The notes under the pieces are model-generated. The model was given only the letters and a program-made list of their open reading frames with translations. It ran no database searches and was not told the DNA's origin. DNA of 13,602 bases from Candidatus Endomicrobiellum dinenymphae (lineage in GTDB: Bacteria; Elusimicrobiota; Endomicrobiia; Endomicrobiales; Endomicrobiaceae): positions 1 through 13,602 of the forward strand of contig JAIXNA010000007.1 of NCBI GenBank assembly GCA_020328135.1, read 5' to 3'. Below are positions 10,832-13,602 of this stretch, piece by piece. Made by a program: the position numbers and the translations under genes. Positions within the stretch are counted from its first letter, which is position 1. Every line of letters starts with the position of its first letter.

Positions 10832-11416
10832 ATGAGTCGAACTGAGAAAATTAAAATAGGAGAAACATCTATTTTACTTGTAGAAGGTAAAGACGAAGTT
10901 AATTTCTTCAATGCGCTTTTAAAATTTTTAGATGTACCTGATGTTCAGTGTATTGATGTTGGCGGTGTTTCTAAATTCAAAAATGAGTTTGATGCATTAT
11001 CAAGAGGAGCGGGGTTTGAAGACGTTAATAAAATTGCTTTTGTACGAGATGCAGATAAACAAGCGGAAAGCGCATTAGATAGTCTTAAATCTTCCGTCTC
11101 AACCGCCGCCTATGTTCGTTTTAATATCGATGATATTTCTTTAGCTAATAATGTAAAGGACATTGATGATGTGGCGCGTTGCGGGGTTTATATAATGCCT
11201 GATAATCAAAGTCCTGGAATGCTTGAAGATTTATGTATTAAATATATGAAAACTGATTCTATTTGCCATTGTGTAGAAGAATATATTAGTTGCGTGCGAA
11301 ACAATGGTGGGAAAAATGGCGAGAAATTTGAATTTAAAAATGAATCAAAATCAATAATATTTTCGTACTTATCAACTAAACTTGCAGACAGTCCTTCAAT
11401 TGGCCTCGCAGCGTAA
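10832..11416 (+). CDS. TOPRIM/DUF3226-like protein, likely truncated by a nonsense change
   Basis: This is the partner of the preceding ATPase (194 aa as encoded). The TOPRIM metal site is visible: VEGKDE with Glu18 (17-22) and VRDAD with Asp73 and Asp75 (71-75). IDVGGVSKFKNEFDAL (41-56), IMPDNQSPGMLEDL (121-134) and KLADSPSIGLAA (183-194) resemble the DUF3226 family. Such proteins usually continue with Q-K/R-x-x-x-FDF and a last helix. Here TAA (11414-11416) stands where CAA (Gln) is expected, and the same frame then reads RNDVFDFNNKCFDGIKDFLL to a TAG at 11489-11491. The intact form would be 219 aa. GGAGGT at 10813-10818 is rather far (13 nt) from ATG 10832. The TOPRIM core is complete, so partial activity is possible. 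Confidence 0.75.
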   Translation: MSRTEKIKIGETSILLVEGKDEVNFFNALLKFLDVPDVQCIDVGGVSKFKNEFDALSRGAGFEDVNKIAFVRDADKQAESALDSLKSSVSTAAYVRFNIDDISLANNVKDIDDVARCGVYIMPDNQSPGMLEDLCIKYMKTDSICHCVEEYISCVRNNGGKNGEKFEFKNESKSIIFSYLSTKLADSPSIGLAA

Positions 11417-11491
11417 CGAAATGATGTTTTTGATTTTAATAATAAGTGTTTTGATGGCATAAAAGATTTCTTATTAAAAATGTTTTCTTAG

Positions 11492-11767
11492 GGTTCTATT
11501 TATTTAAAAACAACTCATTCTCTTAAGACATAAAAGTCCGTCTTGGCGCGTTTTTTGGAATACGTTCTTAACAATTCAACGTTTCTAGCGGGAGAAGAGA
11601 AAAAATACAAGAAGGAAGGGACAAAAGAGGAATTAAGAGTCGAGGGAATAATTGCGACGATAGATAAGCGGTAGAATATACTTTGCATTAAAAGCGTAAT
11701 TTACCTTGGATTGAATTTAATTTGTCAAAACATAAAAATAACAATTGCGCGTTGAGGAGTTAAAAAC
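11492..11767. other. Spacer before yebC with possible gene remnant
   Basis: This is a 276-bp region with no recognisable complete gene. An open stretch 11543-11674 (TTG start, no clear ribosome site) encodes about 43 residues, including FLEYVLNNSTFLAGEEKKYK, and ends at TAG 11672-11674. It reads like real protein but matches nothing I recognise, so it may be debris from a lost gene. AAGAC (11525-11529) and GTCTT (11540-11544) form a short stem, with T6 at 11551-11556, too weak to call a terminator. The promoter for yebC presumably lies toward the right end, but no convincing -35/-10 pair stands out. Confidence 0.4.
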
Positions 11768-12523
11768 ATGTCAGGTCATAGTAGATGGGCAGGTATTAAA
11801 CACAAAAAAGCTGCAACTGATGCAAAAAAAGGTAAAGTCTTTACAAAGATTATAAGAGAAATAGCAGTTGCCACTAAAGAAGGCGGATCCCAAATTGAAC
11901 ATAATGCTCGCTTGAGAAAAGCTATAGAAGACGCTAAAGAGGCGAATATGCCTCAGGATAACATAAAAAAAGCTATACAGAGAGGCAATGGAGAAATCCC
12001 GGGCGCAGTTTATGAAGAAATGGTTTATGAAGGATACGGGCCTGCCGGCGTAGCTTTGATTGTTGAAATTACAACTGATAATAAGAATAGAACAGCGTCG
12101 GATATAAGAAAAATGTTCTCAAGCCATAGGGGAAACCTTGGCGAAGCAGGCTGCGTAGGATGGATGTTTGACAGAAAAGGATATATAACAGTCAATAAAT
12201 CAACAGCAGTTGAAGAAACTGTGATGAATATAGCGTTAGAAGCAGGAGTAGAGGACTTTAAGAGCGAAACGGATAGCGATGTATATGAAATTATTACGTC
12301 CACTGCAGATTTAGATAAGGTGAAAAATACTTTAAAAGAAAAAAACATAGAAGTTGCGTCTGCCGAAATATCGATGATTGCGCAAACTCAAATTACCCTT
12401 ACAGGCGATGATGCAAGCTGTATGTTAAAACTTATGAATGAATTAGAAGAGCATGACGACGTTAAAAATGTTTACGCAAATTTTGATATTTCCGGTGAAG
12501 ATATGGAGAAATTGGATGTGTAA
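11768..12523 (+). CDS. yebC: YebC/PmpR family protein
   Basis: This is a full-length (251 aa) member of the YebC/TACO1 family, implicated in transcription regulation and in translation of difficult (for example proline-rich) stretches. The start MSGHSRWAGIKHKKAATDAKKG is the family hallmark. It is followed by FTKIIREIAVATKEGG, NMPQDNIKKAIQRG (residues 60-73), YEGYGPAGVALIVE, NRTASDIRKMFS and the GCVGWMF stretch. GAGGAG just upstream of ATG 11768 is a good ribosome site. It stands 15 bp before ruvC, a common bacterial arrangement, and therefore likely leads a yebC-ruvC-ruvA operon. Confidence 0.95.
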   Translation: MSGHSRWAGIKHKKAATDAKKGKVFTKIIREIAVATKEGGSQIEHNARLRKAIEDAKEANMPQDNIKKAIQRGNGEIPGAVYEEMVYEGYGPAGVALIVEITTDNKNRTASDIRKMFSSHRGNLGEAGCVGWMFDRKGYITVNKSTAVEETVMNIALEAGVEDFKSETDSDVYEIITSTADLDKVKNTLKEKNIEVASAEISMIAQTQITLTGDDASCMLKLMNELEEHDDVKNVYANFDISGEDMEKLDV

Positions 12524-12538
12524 ACATTCTATAAAAAA

Positions 12539-13027
12539 ATGATAGTGCTTGGAATTGATCCGGGTCTTTCTCTTACGGGATGGGGAATTGTTGATGCTTT
12601 TTCTAGAGATAAAATTAATCCAATACAGTACGGTTGTATCAAAACAATGCCGTCTACTCCGCTGATAGAACGGTTACAGCGCGTGCATACAGAGATTCAG
12701 ACTATTATAAATAAATATAAACCCGAAGCTGTTGCCATAGAGGAAATATTTTTTTTAAAAGCAGCAAGAAGCGTCGCATCCGTAGGACAATCAAGAGGCG
12801 CAATAGTTTTAACTATTTCAATTAACAAACTTCCATTGTTTGAGTATAATCCTAGAACTGTTAAAATAGCTCTTACGGGATATGGTTCGGCGGATAAACA
12901 TCAAATGCAACGCATGGTAAAAACTTTTCTAAAACTTAAAGAGATACCAAGACCTGACGATGCCGCAGACGCTCTTGCAATGGCGATATGCCATGTTAAT
13001 ACCGTAAAATGGGCTTCAAAAAGATAA
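12539..13027 (+). CDS. ruvC: Holliday junction endonuclease RuvC
   Basis: RuvC is a dimeric RNase H-fold resolvase (162 aa) that cuts four-way junctions after RuvAB branch migration. The four catalytic acids are present: Asp7 in GIDPG, Glu68 in AIEEIFF, and Asp141 and Asp144 in PRPDDAADALA. SVGQSRG (81-87) is the conserved helix after the second acid. The start codon ATG 12539 follows only AT-rich sequence without a clear ribosome site, so translation may be coupled to yebC, whose stop is 15 nt upstream. Length and motifs are normal. Confidence 0.95.
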   Translation: MIVLGIDPGLSLTGWGIVDAFSRDKINPIQYGCIKTMPSTPLIERLQRVHTEIQTIINKYKPEAVAIEEIFFLKAARSVASVGQSRGAIVLTISINKLPLFEYNPRTVKIALTGYGSADKHQMQRMVKTFLKLKEIPRPDDAADALAMAICHVNTVKWASKR

Positions 13028-13042
13028 AGAAGGACGTTGTTT

Positions 13043-13602
13043 ATGATAGATTATTTATGTGGAACGCTGAATTCAAAATCAACAAACAGTGTAACTGTTG
13101 ACGTAAACGGCATAGGTTACTCTGTAGCAATTACAATGTCTTCATTTTCCAAACTGCCTGAAATTGGAAATTCAGTAAAAATATATGTTGCGGAAGCCGT
13201 TGCTGGTATATATGGCGGAGTCGTATATTTGTATGGTTTTCTTTCTAAAGAAGAAAGAGAAATGTACCTTCTCATAAAAGATGAAGTGCCAGGCACAGGC
13301 GCTAAAAAAGCTATGGAGCATGTTGATAAAATTTCTAAATCTTTTGCAGATTTTAAAACAGCCGTAATCACTAAAAACCCGTCTATGTTAAATGGTATTT
13401 TCGGTTTTACAAAAAAAACTGCCGACAAACTTATTGCTGCTTTAAAAGATAAAATTGCGGCGGTAAATATCACAGGACAAGAAAAGTGGTCAGGCATAAA
13501 AATTAATGAAAATTCAATGCTTTCCGATGCAATAGAAGGTCTTATCGCATTAGGGTATAAAGAACAGCAAGCGAGGGTCGCCGTAACAAAAACTTACGAA
13601 CA
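13043..13602 (+). CDS. ruvA: Holliday junction DNA helicase subunit RuvA (3' cut by window end)
   Basis: RuvA is the junction-binding tetramer that positions the RuvB motors. The frame is open from ATG 13043 to the window edge (186 complete codons), so little of the roughly 200-residue protein is missing. The N-terminal OB-fold reads MIDYLCGTLNSKSTNSVTVD, then VNGIGYSVAI. The helix-hairpin-helix pair is visible as PGTGAKKAMEHV (about 91-102) and FGFTKKTADKLIAALKDK (about 119-136). The C-terminal domain III that contacts RuvB follows (DAIEGLIALGYKEQQARVAV, from about 162). It lies 15 bp after ruvC with an AAGAAGGA site before the start. RuvB is expected downstream, outside the window. Confidence 0.93.
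   Translation, partial: MIDYLCGTLNSKSTNSVTVDVNGIGYSVAITMSSFSKLPEIGNSVKIYVAEAVAGIYGGVVYLYGFLSKEEREMYLLIKDEVPGTGAKKAMEHVDKISKSFADFKTAVITKNPSMLNGIFGFTKKTADKLIAALKDKIAAVNITGQEKWSGIKINENSMLSDAIEGLIALGYKEQQARVAVTKTYE

Noticed and set aside
11525..11556. Possible intrinsic terminator after the TOPRIM gene
   Set aside because: The stem has only 5 pairs, a 10-nt loop, and six bases between the stem and the T-run.

Overview
The window is an AT-rich bacterial chromosome segment. It carries a complete F1Fo ATP synthase locus, two inserted two-gene cassettes that look like phage-defence modules, and the yebC-ruvC-ruvA recombination cluster. Genome decay (a heavily frameshifted surface-polysaccharide gene), a restriction-modification pair, low GC and overall protein character suggest an Elusimicrobiota member of the Endomicrobium type, meaning a termite-gut flagellate symbiont or relative. 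That placement is inference from pattern recognition, not a search result.

Layout. Positions 1-213 are non-coding and hold a perfect 13-bp inverted repeat and a degenerate decamer array. Positions 214-1743 hold the wreck of an O-antigen ligase/TPR gene, readable only by changing frame many times. From 1762 to 7413 the genes atpB-atpE-atpF-atpH-atpA-atpG-atpD (Fo a, c, b; F1 delta, alpha, gamma, beta) run on one strand with short gaps or overlaps. The delta subunit is unusually short (116 aa) and the c subunit is compact (64 aa).

The operon is then interrupted. A beta-class DNA methyltransferase overlapping an HNH endonuclease (7633-9058) sits between atpD and atpC, followed by a REP-like imperfect palindrome and a hairpin just upstream of atpC (9312-9728). 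A second cassette follows: an OLD/AAA_15-like ATPase (9773-10825) and a TOPRIM/DUF3226-like partner (10832-11416). The partner appears shortened by a CAA-to-TAA nonsense change, because recognisable family sequence continues in frame to 11491.

After a 276-bp region with possible gene debris come yebC, ruvC and the start of ruvA, which runs off the window end. All clear genes are on the + strand. The ATP synthase genes together make one complete enzyme. RuvA and RuvC act with RuvB (not seen) on Holliday junctions. The most interesting feature is the pair of candidate defence modules flanking atpC, an ATPase-TOPRIM pair and a restriction-modification pair, with related short sequences at three of the junctions.
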